NCBI RefSeq assembly: GCF_021290985.1
Contig: NZ_JAJOYU010000018.1
Location: 36,401-100,400 of the forward strand
From: Rheinheimera soli
Lineage (GTDB): Bacteria; Pseudomonadota; Gammaproteobacteria; Enterobacterales; Alteromonadaceae
DNA length: 64,000 nt
Direction of reading: 5' to 3'
Below are positions 13,366 through 21,649 of the stretch, piece by piece. The first letter of the stretch is position 1; every line of letters begins with the position of its first letter. Under the pieces are notes generated by a model. It did no database searches and was not told the origin of the DNA. It worked only from the letters and a program-made list of their open reading frames with translations. A program made the position numbers and the translations under genes.

Positions 13366-13390
13366 AAAGGCCCTTTGTTTATGGGCCTTT
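13366..13390 (-). terminator. Probable terminator of mioC
   Basis: An 8-bp AAAGGCCC/GGGCCTTT inverted repeat with a 9-nt loop lies between mioC and oriC. The T-run on the minus strand is short, so termination may be partial and some mioC transcripts may enter oriC. Confidence 0.55.
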
Positions 13391-13436
13391 AAGTGAGTAA
13401 CAGTGAAAGATCCTGTTCTGTATAACTAAGAAGAGT

Positions 13437-13874
13437 TTAAGGCAGGGTTTTGATAAATTCAGGCAACCAGACCAAAGCTTGATCTTCAGGCAGTTCAGCC
13501 GTTAAAACATCTATATCTAATCCTGGTAACAATAATCTGCCACCTAAAGAGGCAAAAAGGTCAGAGATTTTTTTACCAGCCAGACAAAAAGTATCGTAAC
13601 TGGAATCACCTAAAGTGATCACTGCGTAGGAAACTGTGGTAAGATCTGTTTGATCTTGTGCTAATTGATCCACAAAAGGTTGGATATTATCGGGCAGATC
13701 CCCTGCGCCATACGTCGAAGTGACGACTAACCAGATACTATTTCTGGTTATCAGTGTTAAATCAGGGGTGAGATGAAGTTTTACTTCATAACCCGCTTTT
13801 TCCAAAGTTTCAGCTACTTGTTCTGCTGCATATTCCGCAGCGCCCATTTGGCTGCCCACAAGGATCTCAATCAT
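13437..13874 (-). CDS. mioC: Flavodoxin-like protein MioC
   Basis: A 145-residue single-domain flavodoxin. The FMN phosphate loop is near the N-terminus (EILVGSQMGAAEYAAEQV), and the later loops VTSTYGAGDLPDN and TLGDSSYDTFCLAGKK bind the flavin ring. MioC of E. coli is an FMN protein linked to biotin synthase activity. The gene is transcribed leftward toward oriC, as in E. coli, where mioC transcription affects initiation. The sequence is rich in GATC like the adjacent origin. Confidence 0.88.
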   Translation of the reverse strand: MIEILVGSQMGAAEYAAEQVAETLEKAGYEVKLHLTPDLTLITRNSIWLVVTSTYGAGDLPDNIQPFVDQLAQDQTDLTTVSYAVITLGDSSYDTFCLAGKKISDLFASLGGRLLLPGLDIDVLTAELPEDQALVWLPEFIKTLP

Positions 13875-13925
13875 ACTGCATCCTATTGTCAGTGAAATGA
13901 TTGGCTATACTACTGGAATTAAAAC

Positions 13926-13955
13926 GTGCAAAGCGAATGCTTCTTGCACCTTTTT
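13926..13955 (+). other. Terminator-like hairpin in the helicase leader
   Basis: GTGCAA (13926-13931) pairs with TTGCAC (13944-13949), extended by a GC pair set and a GAAT loop, and is followed by CTTTTT. It lies about 85 nt before the helicase start at 14040. It could be an attenuator or part of a long 5' leader. Alternatively it is the remnant end of an older transcript. Confidence 0.4.
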
Positions 13956-14039
13956 GGGTATTTTTACTGCAAAGCAGGCTCAGTAAATCTACGATAGCAC
14001 AAACCGTTCGCCTGCGTGTTATTGAGGTTTATACAATAT

Positions 14040-15875
14040 ATGTCCGAGTCCATGTCTTTTTCCCAGCTAGCGCTGCCGGAACCTATTCTTCGTGCAGTTT
14101 TAGAACTTGGTTATGAACATCCGTCTCCAATTCAGGAAGCGGCTATTCCTAAGTTACTAGCTGGTGAAGACTTGCTAGGCCAAGCCCAAACAGGTACAGG
14201 TAAAACAGCTGCATTTGCACTGCCTTTATTAGCCCGTTTAGATCCGGCCCAAAATGATCCACAAATTTTAGTGTTGGCTCCTACTCGCGAACTGGCTATC
14301 CAGGTTGCAGAAGCATTCCAGGCTTATGCCCGTTATATGCCAGCTTTCCATGTACTGCCTTTATACGGCGGTCAAAACTACACCACTCAGTTAAAAGCAC
14401 TGAAACGTGGTTCTCAAGTTATTGTTGGTACGCCAGGTCGTATCATGGATCACCTGGATCGTGGCACTTTAGTGCTGGATAAACTGCGTGCCATAGTACT
14501 GGACGAAGCCGACGAAATGTTGCGTATGGGTTTTATCGATGATGTGCAAACTATCATGGATGCTACTCCGCCAGGCCGTCAGGTTGCGATGTTCTCTGCA
14601 ACTATGCCAAATCAGATCCGCGCTATTGCTCAGAAGCATTTGAAAAATGCTCATGAAGTGAAAATCGAATCAAAAACGTCGACTGTTGAACGTATTCAAC
14701 AGCGTTACGTGATGCTGGACAATAATCAGAAGTTGGATGCGTTAACCCGTATTCTGGAAGGCGAAGAATATGATGCAAGCATCATTTTCGTTCGTACAAA
14801 AAGTGCGACTGAAGAAATTGCTGAAAAACTGGGTGCCCGTGGTTATGCAGTTGCCTGCTTAAACGGCGATATGAACCAGGCCCACCGCGAACTGACTATC
14901 CGTCGTTTAAAATCTGATCAGTTGGACGTGATAGTAGCAACAGACGTTGCTGCCCGTGGTTTGGACGTAGAACGTATCAGTCTGGTTATTAACTATGACA
15001 TTCCATACGATAGCGAAGCTTATGTACACCGTATAGGTCGTACTGGCCGTGCTGGTCGTGATGGTAAAGCTATCCTGTTTGTATCACCACGTGAGCGTCG
15101 TTTATTACGCACTATCGAACATGCGACCCGTCAGCCGATTGAAAAAATGTCGCTGCCAACAGGTCAGGTGATCGAGCAACGTCGTATCGAGTCTTTCCGT
15201 GCTCAGTTAGCTCAGACCATTGAAGCGAAAAACTTAAGCTTCTTCCAGGATCTGGTGAACGACTGGCGTGAAAAGTTAGAAACTACTGATACTGATATGG
15301 CCGCTGCCTTATTGTATCTGGCGCAAAAAGATTCTCCGTTAAACGTTGCTAACCAGTTCCCGGAAATCCGTGAGCCACATAGCCGTGACCGTGATGATCG
15401 TGCTCCGTCTTCAGGCCGTGACAAATTTTCTCGCGGTGACAGACCAGAGCGTTCAGGTGACCGTCCTGAGCGCGGTGGCGATCGTCCACCACGTCAACGT
15501 CGTGAGTTAAAAGGTGATTACACCAATTATCGCATTGAAGTGGGCAAAGAACATGGCGTACGCGCTGGTGACATAGTGGGTGCTATCGCCAACGAAGCCA
15601 ACATCGACAGCCAGTTCATCGGTAACATCAAACTGTTTGATCATTTCAGTACTGTAGAATTACCAGCCAATATCCCGGCTGAAACTATGCAGCATTTGAA
15701 AAAGGTTTATGTGCGTAAGCAGAAATTGAATATCAGTGTGGATACTGGCTCAACAGCTGGTGGTTCAACCTCAGGTTCAGCTCCTAGCTCAGCACCACGT
15801 CGTGAACGTACGGAAACAGGCTCAGGCCCGCGTCCTGGTGCAGCTCCACGTGCACCACGTAAGCCAAGAGATTAA
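14040..15875 (+). CDS. deaD: DEAD-box ATP-dependent RNA helicase (CsdA/DeaD type)
   Basis: A 611-residue protein. The start at 14040 (MSESMSFSQ) is chosen; 14052 is a possible alternative. Helicase core in order: AQTGTGKT (motif I), PTRELAIQ (Ia), GTPGRIMD (Ib), DEAD (II), SAT (III), ATDVAARGLD (V), HRIGRTGRAG (VI). A DbpA/CsdA-like RNA-binding domain follows (about 500-570, starting GDYTNYRIEVGKEHGVRAGD). Arg/Gly/Asp-rich linkers (RGDRPERSGDRPERGGDR) and a Ser/Pro/Arg tail bracket it. The family remodels structured RNA in ribosome assembly and mRNA decay, mainly in the cold. It stands alone, with a long leader and its own terminator. The assignment to CsdA rather than another DEAD subfamily rests on the C-terminal domain. 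Confidence 0.92.
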   Translation: MSESMSFSQLALPEPILRAVLELGYEHPSPIQEAAIPKLLAGEDLLGQAQTGTGKTAAFALPLLARLDPAQNDPQILVLAPTRELAIQVAEAFQAYARYMPAFHVLPLYGGQNYTTQLKALKRGSQVIVGTPGRIMDHLDRGTLVLDKLRAIVLDEADEMLRMGFIDDVQTIMDATPPGRQVAMFSATMPNQIRAIAQKHLKNAHEVKIESKTSTVERIQQRYVMLDNNQKLDALTRILEGEEYDASIIFVRTKSATEEIAEKLGARGYAVACLNGDMNQAHRELTIRRLKSDQLDVIVATDVAARGLDVERISLVINYDIPYDSEAYVHRIGRTGRAGRDGKAILFVSPRERRLLRTIEHATRQPIEKMSLPTGQVIEQRRIESFRAQLAQTIEAKNLSFFQDLVNDWREKLETTDTDMAAALLYLAQKDSPLNVANQFPEIREPHSRDRDDRAPSSGRDKFSRGDRPERSGDRPERGGDRPPRQRRELKGDYTNYRIEVGKEHGVRAGDIVGAIANEANIDSQFIGNIKLFDHFSTVELPANIPAETMQHLKKVYVRKQKLNISVDTGSTAGGSTSGSAPSSAPRRERTETGSGPRPGAAPRAPRKPRD

Positions 15876-15897
15876 TCTCTGACTTGTTAAATTAAGA

Positions 15898-15920
15898 ACC
15901 CGACGAAAGTCGGGTTTCTT
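15898..15920 (+). terminator. Intrinsic terminator after the helicase
   Basis: A 7-bp ACCCGAC/GTCGGGT stem with a GAAA tetraloop is followed by TTCTTGTTT. Confidence 0.85.
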
Positions 15921-15988
15921 GTTTCTGCCCCTATAAAAACTTCTCCAGCGCCCATATTTAGCTTCAATAGCCAAATCTGGAGCTAGTT

Positions 15989-16411
15989 ATGATTATTGCC
16001 TGTCCTCATTGCTCAACCTTAAACCGGGTTCAGCCGGAAAAGTTTGCCGATCATCCTAAATGTGGTCAGTGCAAAGACGCGCTTTTTGCCGGAAAACCCA
16101 TAGAGTTAACCCAGCAGAATTTTGTCAATCAGATCCAAAAGTCGGAATTGCCTGTAGTGGTGGATTTTTGGGCCAGTTGGTGTGGGCCTTGCCTGAACTT
16201 TGCGCCGGTATTTAATCAGGCGGCTGCTGAATTAGAGCCGCAATTTCGGTTTGCCAAAGTAAATACGGAGCAGCAGCAACAACTGGCTGCACAGTTTCAA
16301 ATTCGCTCTATTCCCACTCTGATGCTGTTTAAAGCGGGCAAGCTGATTGCCCAGCAATCGGGTGCTATGCCAAAACAGATGTTTTATCAGTGGTTACAAC
16401 AGCATAGTTAA
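15989..16411 (+). CDS. trxC: Thioredoxin 2
   Basis: A 140-residue TrxC. An N-terminal zinc-binding part has CPHC (5-8) and CGQC (25-28). The thioredoxin fold follows with the active site WCGPC (about 64-68) and the cis-proline segment RSIPTLMLF. TrxC reduces protein disulphides in the cytoplasm, and the zinc domain adjusts its redox potential. In E. coli it is OxyR-regulated; no OxyR site was identified here. GGAG lies a few nt before the start. Confidence 0.94.
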   Translation: MIIACPHCSTLNRVQPEKFADHPKCGQCKDALFAGKPIELTQQNFVNQIQKSELPVVVDFWASWCGPCLNFAPVFNQAAAELEPQFRFAKVNTEQQQQLAAQFQIRSIPTLMLFKAGKLIAQQSGAMPKQMFYQWLQQHS

Positions 16412-16518
16412 AGTGCTGCGGACTAAGTTGGTCGCAAAAGTCTGGATTTGCCTGGCAGCAAAGTTCAGACTGATGCTCAATTTCCCGCTTTGTATTGAGC
16501 CAAATCTAAGGAAACACC

Positions 16519-17010
16519 ATGACATCTACTGTATTTCAGCTAACAAGCCCGGACATCAGCGAAGGCCATTTTATGGCAAAAACTTTTGAATTTAATGGTT
16601 TTGGTTGTGATGGCCCGAACCTGTCGCCAGCGTTAAACTGGCAGAATGCGCCAGCTGGTACTCAGAGTTTTGCTATTACCGTCTTTGATCCGGATGCACC
16701 TACAGGTTCAGGTTTCTGGCACTGGCTGGTTCTGGATATTCCGGCCACTGTGACTTCATTGGCTCAGGGTGCTGGCAATGGTCTGTTACCAGCAGGCAGC
16801 CGCTCTTTTAACAATGACTATGGTATTAAAGAGTTTGGTGGCGCTTGCCCGCCTGAAGGTCATGGTATGCATCGTTATCAATTTACCGTTTGGGCGTTGC
16901 CGGAAGCGACTTTAGGTGTACCTGATGGTGCCAGCGCTGCTGTGGTTGGTTTTATGCTGAATGCGACTGCAATTGGTAAAGCCACCTTAACTGCTACTTA
17001 TGCGCGCTAA
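16519..17010 (+). CDS. YbhB/YbcL-type PEBP (Raf kinase inhibitor-like) protein
   Basis: A 163-residue phosphatidylethanolamine-binding-protein fold. It shows the family elements GPNLSPALNW, ITVFDPDAPTGSGFWHWLV and GGACPPEGHGMHRYQFTVWA, which build the anion-binding pocket. No signal peptide is visible, so it is cytoplasmic. The bacterial function is unknown; E. coli YbhB and YbcL are the closest named relatives. AAGGA lies upstream, and its own terminator follows. Confidence 0.88.
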   Translation: MTSTVFQLTSPDISEGHFMAKTFEFNGFGCDGPNLSPALNWQNAPAGTQSFAITVFDPDAPTGSGFWHWLVLDIPATVTSLAQGAGNGLLPAGSRSFNNDYGIKEFGGACPPEGHGMHRYQFTVWALPEATLGVPDGASAAVVGFMLNATAIGKATLTATYAR

Positions 17011-17025
17011 ATAACGAGTACATCT

Positions 17026-17050
17026 AAGGCCTGCAGAAGCAGGCCTTTTT
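17026..17050 (+). terminator. Intrinsic terminator
   Basis: A perfect 9-bp AAGGCCTGC/GCAGGCCTT stem with an AGAA loop is followed by TTT. It ends the PEBP gene transcript. Confidence 0.85.
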
Positions 17051-17067
17051 AGTTAAAGCGGGAAGTT

Positions 17068-17862
17068 ATGGATCTTTGGGTACTGACGTTATTTATTTTT
17101 GCAGGTGTAGCAGGCGGATTATTGTTGGGCCTGATCGGCGTAGGAATGGCACTGGTGACTGTGCCATTTTTAACTTTTATGCTGCCATCTTTAGGTTTTA
17201 GTGCTGAAGTTGCCCCTGTTATAGCTCTTGGCAGTTCGATGCTGATAGCCGCTATAGGTTCTATTTCGTCGCTTCGGGTGCATCATCAAAAGGACACTAT
17301 TAACTGGGAGTTGATCCGGTTGATGTTACCAGCCAGTCTGTTTGGTGTTGTTGCAGGTTCCTTGCTGGTCACCCGTTTGCCGGCCTTGTGGTTGCAATCT
17401 ATCTTTGCTGCTTTTTTGTTGTATGTGGCTTTTTCTATGTTAAAACCGTCGACAAAAATGGCACAACTGCAACAGCCACCTTCAAATCAATTATTGCGTT
17501 GGTTTCCGGCCGTCGTCGGAGCCACTGGCAGTTTTATCGGTGCTGGCGGTGGTGTATTAATGGTGCCATTTTTAGGCCGTTTTATGGCGATGCCCAAAGC
17601 TGTGGCCAGTTCAGTGGCTGTTGGTTTTCCTGTGACAGTGTTTGGCGCCATCTCCTATATGCTGCAAACAGCTCCGGCCAATCATCCGGATCTGATAGGC
17701 GCTGTGTATTGGCCTGCAGTGCTCGGAATGAGTATAGGTTCTGTGGTGGCTGCTCCGCTTGGTGTGCAGCTCGCCACGAAAGTACCGGCAGCTTTGTTAA
17801 AGAAGATATTTGCCTGTGTGTTGTTACTGATAGCACTGAAGATGCTGCTGTCTTTTAGTTGA
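17068..17862 (+). CDS. TauE/SafE-family (sulfite exporter-like) membrane protein
   Basis: A 264-residue membrane protein with about eight hydrophobic helices in two repeats. Each repeat starts with a glycine-rich motif: LLLGLIGVGMALVTVPFL (about 13-30) and GSFIGAGGGVLMVPFL (about 154-169). This duplicated motif defines the TauE/SafE (DUF81) family, which exports or imports small organic or sulphur-containing anions. The substrate cannot be inferred here. It is followed by an unrelated MFS gene after a 78-nt gap. Confidence 0.85.
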   Translation: MDLWVLTLFIFAGVAGGLLLGLIGVGMALVTVPFLTFMLPSLGFSAEVAPVIALGSSMLIAAIGSISSLRVHHQKDTINWELIRLMLPASLFGVVAGSLLVTRLPALWLQSIFAAFLLYVAFSMLKPSTKMAQLQQPPSNQLLRWFPAVVGATGSFIGAGGGVLMVPFLGRFMAMPKAVASSVAVGFPVTVFGAISYMLQTAPANHPDLIGAVYWPAVLGMSIGSVVAAPLGVQLATKVPAALLKKIFACVLLLIALKMLLSFS

Positions 17863-17940
17863 GACTATTCGCCTATAGCTTTGCTTTGTGTTGCATGCCA
17901 GTCTGGTTAAAAAGTGCGGATGTTAAAAATAAGGATATTT

Positions 17941-19131
17941 ATGTCTGATCCTGTGGCCCGCAGCATCCTGTTGGCTGGTTTTTTTAGTCAACTGTTGTGT
18001 TTAGGCATAGCGCGTTTTGCTTACACTCCGCTTATTCCTTTAATGTCCGGTGCTGGTCTTACTGAAGCTTTGGCTGGTTATTTAGCAGCAGTGAACTATC
18101 TGGGGTATTTTGCCGGTGCTTTATTGGCTGTGCGGCTAAAAGACTGGCAATGGAAATTTTATGCTTACCGTATAGGTTTAGTTTTTGCGGTCCTAAGCAC
18201 ACTAGCCACAGCTTATAGTTCAGATCCGCTGTTTTGGGGCTTGTGGCGCTTCTTGGCGGGTTTAAGTTCGGCTGCTTCGATGTTATTGGCTTCAGGCCTT
18301 ATTTTGCAGCAGCTGGCTGCACGTGGTGCTAAAGCTGAACTCGGTTTGCATTTTGCAGGCTTAGGATTGGGTATAGCTTTAGTAGCTTTATTAGTAGAGC
18401 TGCTTAGCGCTGCGGCTTTGAGTTGGGATCAGCAATGGCTGGCGCTTAGTCTGCTTGGATTGGTGCTGATAATTCCAGCCTGGCGCTGGTTGCCTGCACC
18501 ACAGCTGGCGTTATCGAGCAACAACACAGATGCAACACCTTTAGCCTTGCCCCGTAGTTTCCTCTGGCCTTTATTTTTAATGTATTTCTGCGCCGGTTAT
18601 GGTTATGTGGTCACTATCACTTTTATTGTCGCTATGGCCAGTCAAAATGCAGAACTGGCAGGTTTTGGTAACTGGGCATTTTTTGTTTTAGGTCTAGGTG
18701 CAGCACCAGCAGCGATACTCTGGGATCGTATCGCACGAGGTTCAGGTTATTTAGTCAGTTTACGCTGGGCTTTGCTATTAAACGCCTTGGCTATTGTGTT
18801 ACCCGTGCTGTGGAGTCAGAGCTTGGTGTTGTTCTTCAGTGCTTTTTTATTTGGTATTAGTTTTGTGGGTTGCGTCAGCTTAATGCTGACGATGGCAGGG
18901 CGCTTATTACCGGAAAAACCAGCTCAGTTGATGGGCAAGATGACGCTTTGTTATGGCACAGCGCAAGTGCTGGCTCCGGCCATCAGTGGTTATCTGGCCA
19001 AACAAAGCGGCAGTTTTGATTCAGGTTTACTGCTGGCAAGCGTTATTACTTTATCTGGAGCAGGAGTACTGACACTGCTGATCCGCCGCACCGCCAGCGA
19101 TCATCTGGCCATGCGGGGAGAAAAAGAGTGA
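17941..19131 (+). CDS. YbfB/YjiJ-family MFS transporter
   Basis: A 396-residue permease with about twelve helices. The start at 17941 (MSDPVARS) has AAGGA 5 nt upstream; an in-frame upstream ATG (17914) lacks one. The first helices carry GIARFAYTPLIPLM, the conserved motif of the YbfB family, and then LAAVNYLGYFAGALLA. Substrate unknown. It converges with the RhuM gene, whose end is 22 nt away, with no obvious terminator between them. Confidence 0.85.
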   Translation: MSDPVARSILLAGFFSQLLCLGIARFAYTPLIPLMSGAGLTEALAGYLAAVNYLGYFAGALLAVRLKDWQWKFYAYRIGLVFAVLSTLATAYSSDPLFWGLWRFLAGLSSAASMLLASGLILQQLAARGAKAELGLHFAGLGLGIALVALLVELLSAAALSWDQQWLALSLLGLVLIIPAWRWLPAPQLALSSNNTDATPLALPRSFLWPLFLMYFCAGYGYVVTITFIVAMASQNAELAGFGNWAFFVLGLGAAPAAILWDRIARGSGYLVSLRWALLLNALAIVLPVLWSQSLVLFFSAFLFGISFVGCVSLMLTMAGRLLPEKPAQLMGKMTLCYGTAQVLAPAISGYLAKQSGSFDSGLLLASVITLSGAGVLTLLIRRTASDHLAMRGEKE

Positions 19132-19152
19132 TGTGGTTTATCTGGCAAAGTG

Positions 19153-20184
19153 TTACTTCTTGTGTGGCTTATCGTGTTGCACTTTACTGATCATTTTGTC
19201 AAAGTCACTTTCAAACAGCTGATCCTGAATAACTCTATACTTATCAAACTCCGACTCTGCATATTGTTTTGCAAGAGCCGCACTGATAGAACCGCTATCT
19301 TTTAGAACTTCACGGTCATCAAATTCTAAAAATGCGTCCAACCTTTTGGACCAGTCTTCCATGGTCATGGGTATTTTGCGTCTGGCTCTTTCTTCCGCCA
19401 AATCAAGGTAGGCGTTGACTATTCGGCCCAAAGACTGCAATTCGTCCTGACGAAGATAATTTTTCGCCACGTCAATATCTGTTTTCAGGATTTTACCTTG
19501 AGGTGCTTTAGCCCAATTGGTTAATCCCATATGAGGTTGAGTGCTATCGGCTCGTTCTTTGATCAACTCAGCAGCCGTATGGCCATGAATAGCAAAATGC
19601 AGTTTATTTTGTACTGTGGCAAAAAATTGTTTGGTGGTTGGCGCATCTTTGTTGTAATCGATGCTGGAGGCATAAATGTCGGTAATTTTTTGGTAAAACC
19701 GCCGTTCCGACAGACGGATTTCACGAATTTCTTCCAACAAACGCTCAAAATAGTCTTCCCCAAGGAAACTACCGTTTTCCATGCGTTCTTTGTCAATGAC
19801 ATAACCTTTAATGGAAAATTCTCGCAGCACTTGGGTTGCCCATTGTCGAAACTGGGTAGCACGAAGCGAGTTAACCCTATAGCCAACGGAGATAATAGCG
19901 TCCAGGTTGTAGAATTTTTGCTTACGGCTTACTTGCCTGTTTCCCTCTGTTTGAACTTGTAAGAGTTCTTTACAAGTTGCTTTCTCTGTAAGTTCACCAT
20001 CGGCATAAATGTTCTTCAGATGTTGAGTAATATTTTGTGGCTGAACTTCGAAGAGCTGAGCCATAAGCTTCTGACTTAACCAAATAGTGTTATCTTCATA
20101 ACGTGCTTCAATACTCTGTTCACCAGACTGTCCAGTGAATATAAGAAATTCAGCGGTACTGTTACGGATAAGTTTAGTCGTCAC
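19153..20184 (-). CDS. rhuM: RhuM-family protein
   Basis: A 343-residue protein of the RhuM (virulence-associated) family, first named from a Salmonella pathogenicity island. The N-terminal part (about 30-110) has IWLSQKLMAQLFEVQPQNIT, a DNA-binding-like module, and then NLDAIISVGYRVNS, the family hallmark. The C-terminal part is helical and charged (AELIKERAD, LDLAEERARRK). Biochemical function is unknown; relatives often travel with mobile or defence genes. It sits 14 nt after mnmE on the same strand and probably uses mnmE transcription. The upstream gene is universal core, so this gene looks like an insertion behind mnmE. Confidence 0.85.
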   Translation of the reverse strand: MTTKLIRNSTAEFLIFTGQSGEQSIEARYEDNTIWLSQKLMAQLFEVQPQNITQHLKNIYADGELTEKATCKELLQVQTEGNRQVSRKQKFYNLDAIISVGYRVNSLRATQFRQWATQVLREFSIKGYVIDKERMENGSFLGEDYFERLLEEIREIRLSERRFYQKITDIYASSIDYNKDAPTTKQFFATVQNKLHFAIHGHTAAELIKERADSTQPHMGLTNWAKAPQGKILKTDIDVAKNYLRQDELQSLGRIVNAYLDLAEERARRKIPMTMEDWSKRLDAFLEFDDREVLKDSGSISAALAKQYAESEFDKYRVIQDQLFESDFDKMISKVQHDKPHKK

Positions 20185-20198
20185 ACCGTCTCCTTAAC

Positions 20199-21563
20199 TT
20201 ATTTGCCGATACAAAAGCTCGAGAAAATCCTGCCCAATAAATCATCCGAACTAAATTCGCCGGTAATTTCATTCAGGTGCTGCTGAGTCAGGCGCAGTTC
20301 TTCGGCTAACAGCTCGCCCGCTAAGTGGTTATGCAACTGAGCATCGCCTATGGCCAAATGCTCTGCAGCGCGTTCCAGCGCGTCTAAATGGCGGCGGCGG
20401 GCGATAAAGCTGCCTTCGGTATTGGCGTCAAAACCCATGCAGGCCTTTAAGTGATCCCGTAACTCTTCGATACCGGAATTGGTTTTGGCCGAGATATGAA
20501 ATACCGGATAGTCACCGTCCTGGCTGGCACCTGTAGTTTCGCCTGTTAAGTCGGCTTTGTTGCGGATCACTGTTAAGCCTAAGTCTTTAGGTAAACGTGA
20601 CATAAAATCTGGCCAAATCTCTGCCGGGCTGGTGGCGCTAGTCGTGGTGCCATCAACCATAAAGAGTACGCGGTCTGCTTGTTCTATTTCCTGCCAGGCG
20701 CGTTCTATCCCTATTTGTTCCACTTTGTCTGTGGCTTCACGTAAACCTGCAGTGTCGATAATATGCAAAGGCATACCGTCGATATGAATATGTTCTCTCA
20801 GTACATCACGGGTAGTGCCCGCTATTTCTGTCACTATTGCGGCTTCACGGCCTGCCAAAGCGTTTAATAAACTGGATTTTCCGGCATTGGGTCGGCCTGC
20901 AATCACTACGCGCATACCTTCACGCAATATGCTGCCTTGAGTGGCTTGTTTCTGGATGCCAGCTAAATCAGAAATAATGTCTGCTAAGTCACCTGCTACT
21001 TTGCCATCAGATAAAAAGTCGATTTCTTCGTCCGGAAAGTCGATAGCGGCTTCGACGTAAATCCGCAGGTAAATCACTTTTTCGACCAGGTCGTGTATTT
21101 TACGCGAGAACTCTCCCTGCAATGAATGCATAGCGGAGCGGGCTGCTTGTTCAGAGCTTGCGTCAATTAAGTCGGCTATGGCTTCAGCCTGAGTTAAATC
21201 TAATTTGTCGTTTAAAAATGCCCGTTCGGAGAACTCGCCTGGTCGCGCTATACGCACATCTTTCATTTCCAGCACTCGGCGCAGCAGCATATCTAAAAGT
21301 ACTGGGCCGCCGTGGCCTTGTAATTCCAGCACATCTTCACCGGTAAAGGAATTGGGGCCTGGGAAATACAGCGCTATGCCCTGATCCAGAGTCTGCTTTT
21401 GTGCATCTAAAAACGGCAGGTATTCAGCAGTACGAGGTTTAGGTACTTTGCCCAGAATGGCTGAAGCCACTGCAGACACGGCAGGGCCTGATACCCGGAT
21501 TATTCCTACACCGGCACGACCTGTGGCTGTGGCCTGAGCTGCAATAGTGTCTGTGCTGTACAT
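20199..21563 (-). CDS. mnmE: tRNA uridine-5-carboxymethylaminomethyl(34) synthesis GTPase MnmE
   Basis: A 454-residue GTPase (TrmE). The N-terminal formyl-THF-binding domain starts [20 protein letters not shown]. The G domain (about 215-375) has [12 protein letters not shown] (G1), GTTRD (G2), DTAG (G3) and NKAD (G4). The C-terminal CIGK supplies the catalytic cysteine. It partners MnmG in tRNA wobble-uridine modification. It is separated from yidC by a terminator, so it has its own transcript. Confidence 0.97.
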   Translation of the reverse strand: MYSTDTIAAQATATGRAGVGIIRVSGPAVSAVASAILGKVPKPRTAEYLPFLDAQKQTLDQGIALYFPGPNSFTGEDVLELQGHGGPVLLDMLLRRVLEMKDVRIARPGEFSERAFLNDKLDLTQAEAIADLIDASSEQAARSAMHSLQGEFSRKIHDLVEKVIYLRIYVEAAIDFPDEEIDFLSDGKVAGDLADIISDLAGIQKQATQGSILREGMRVVIAGRPNAGKSSLLNALAGREAAIVTEIAGTTRDVLREHIHIDGMPLHIIDTAGLREATDKVEQIGIERAWQEIEQADRVLFMVDGTTTSATSPAEIWPDFMSRLPKDLGLTVIRNKADLTGETTGASQDGDYPVFHISAKTNSGIEELRDHLKACMGFDANTEGSFIARRRHLDALERAAEHLAIGDAQLHNHLAGELLAEELRLTQQHLNEITGEFSSDDLLGRIFSSFCIGK

Positions 21564-21600
21564 AAAACCTCGTCTTAAGAAACCAAATGTTCAAATGTAG

Positions 21601-21630
21601 AAAAACAAAAAGGCCTGAGAACAGGCCTTT
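21601..21630 (-). terminator. Terminator of the rpmH-rnpA-yidDC operon
   Basis: A 9-bp AAAGGCCTG/CAGGCCTTT stem with an AGAA loop (21609-21630) is followed on the minus strand by a U-rich run (complement of AAAAACAAAAA). Confidence 0.88.
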
Positions 21631-21649
21631 AAAGTGTAGCTCAGGAGCC

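Noticed and set aside
13901..14116. Short open frame before and inside the helicase gene
   Set aside because: It overlaps the helicase start in another frame and lacks a ribosome site.
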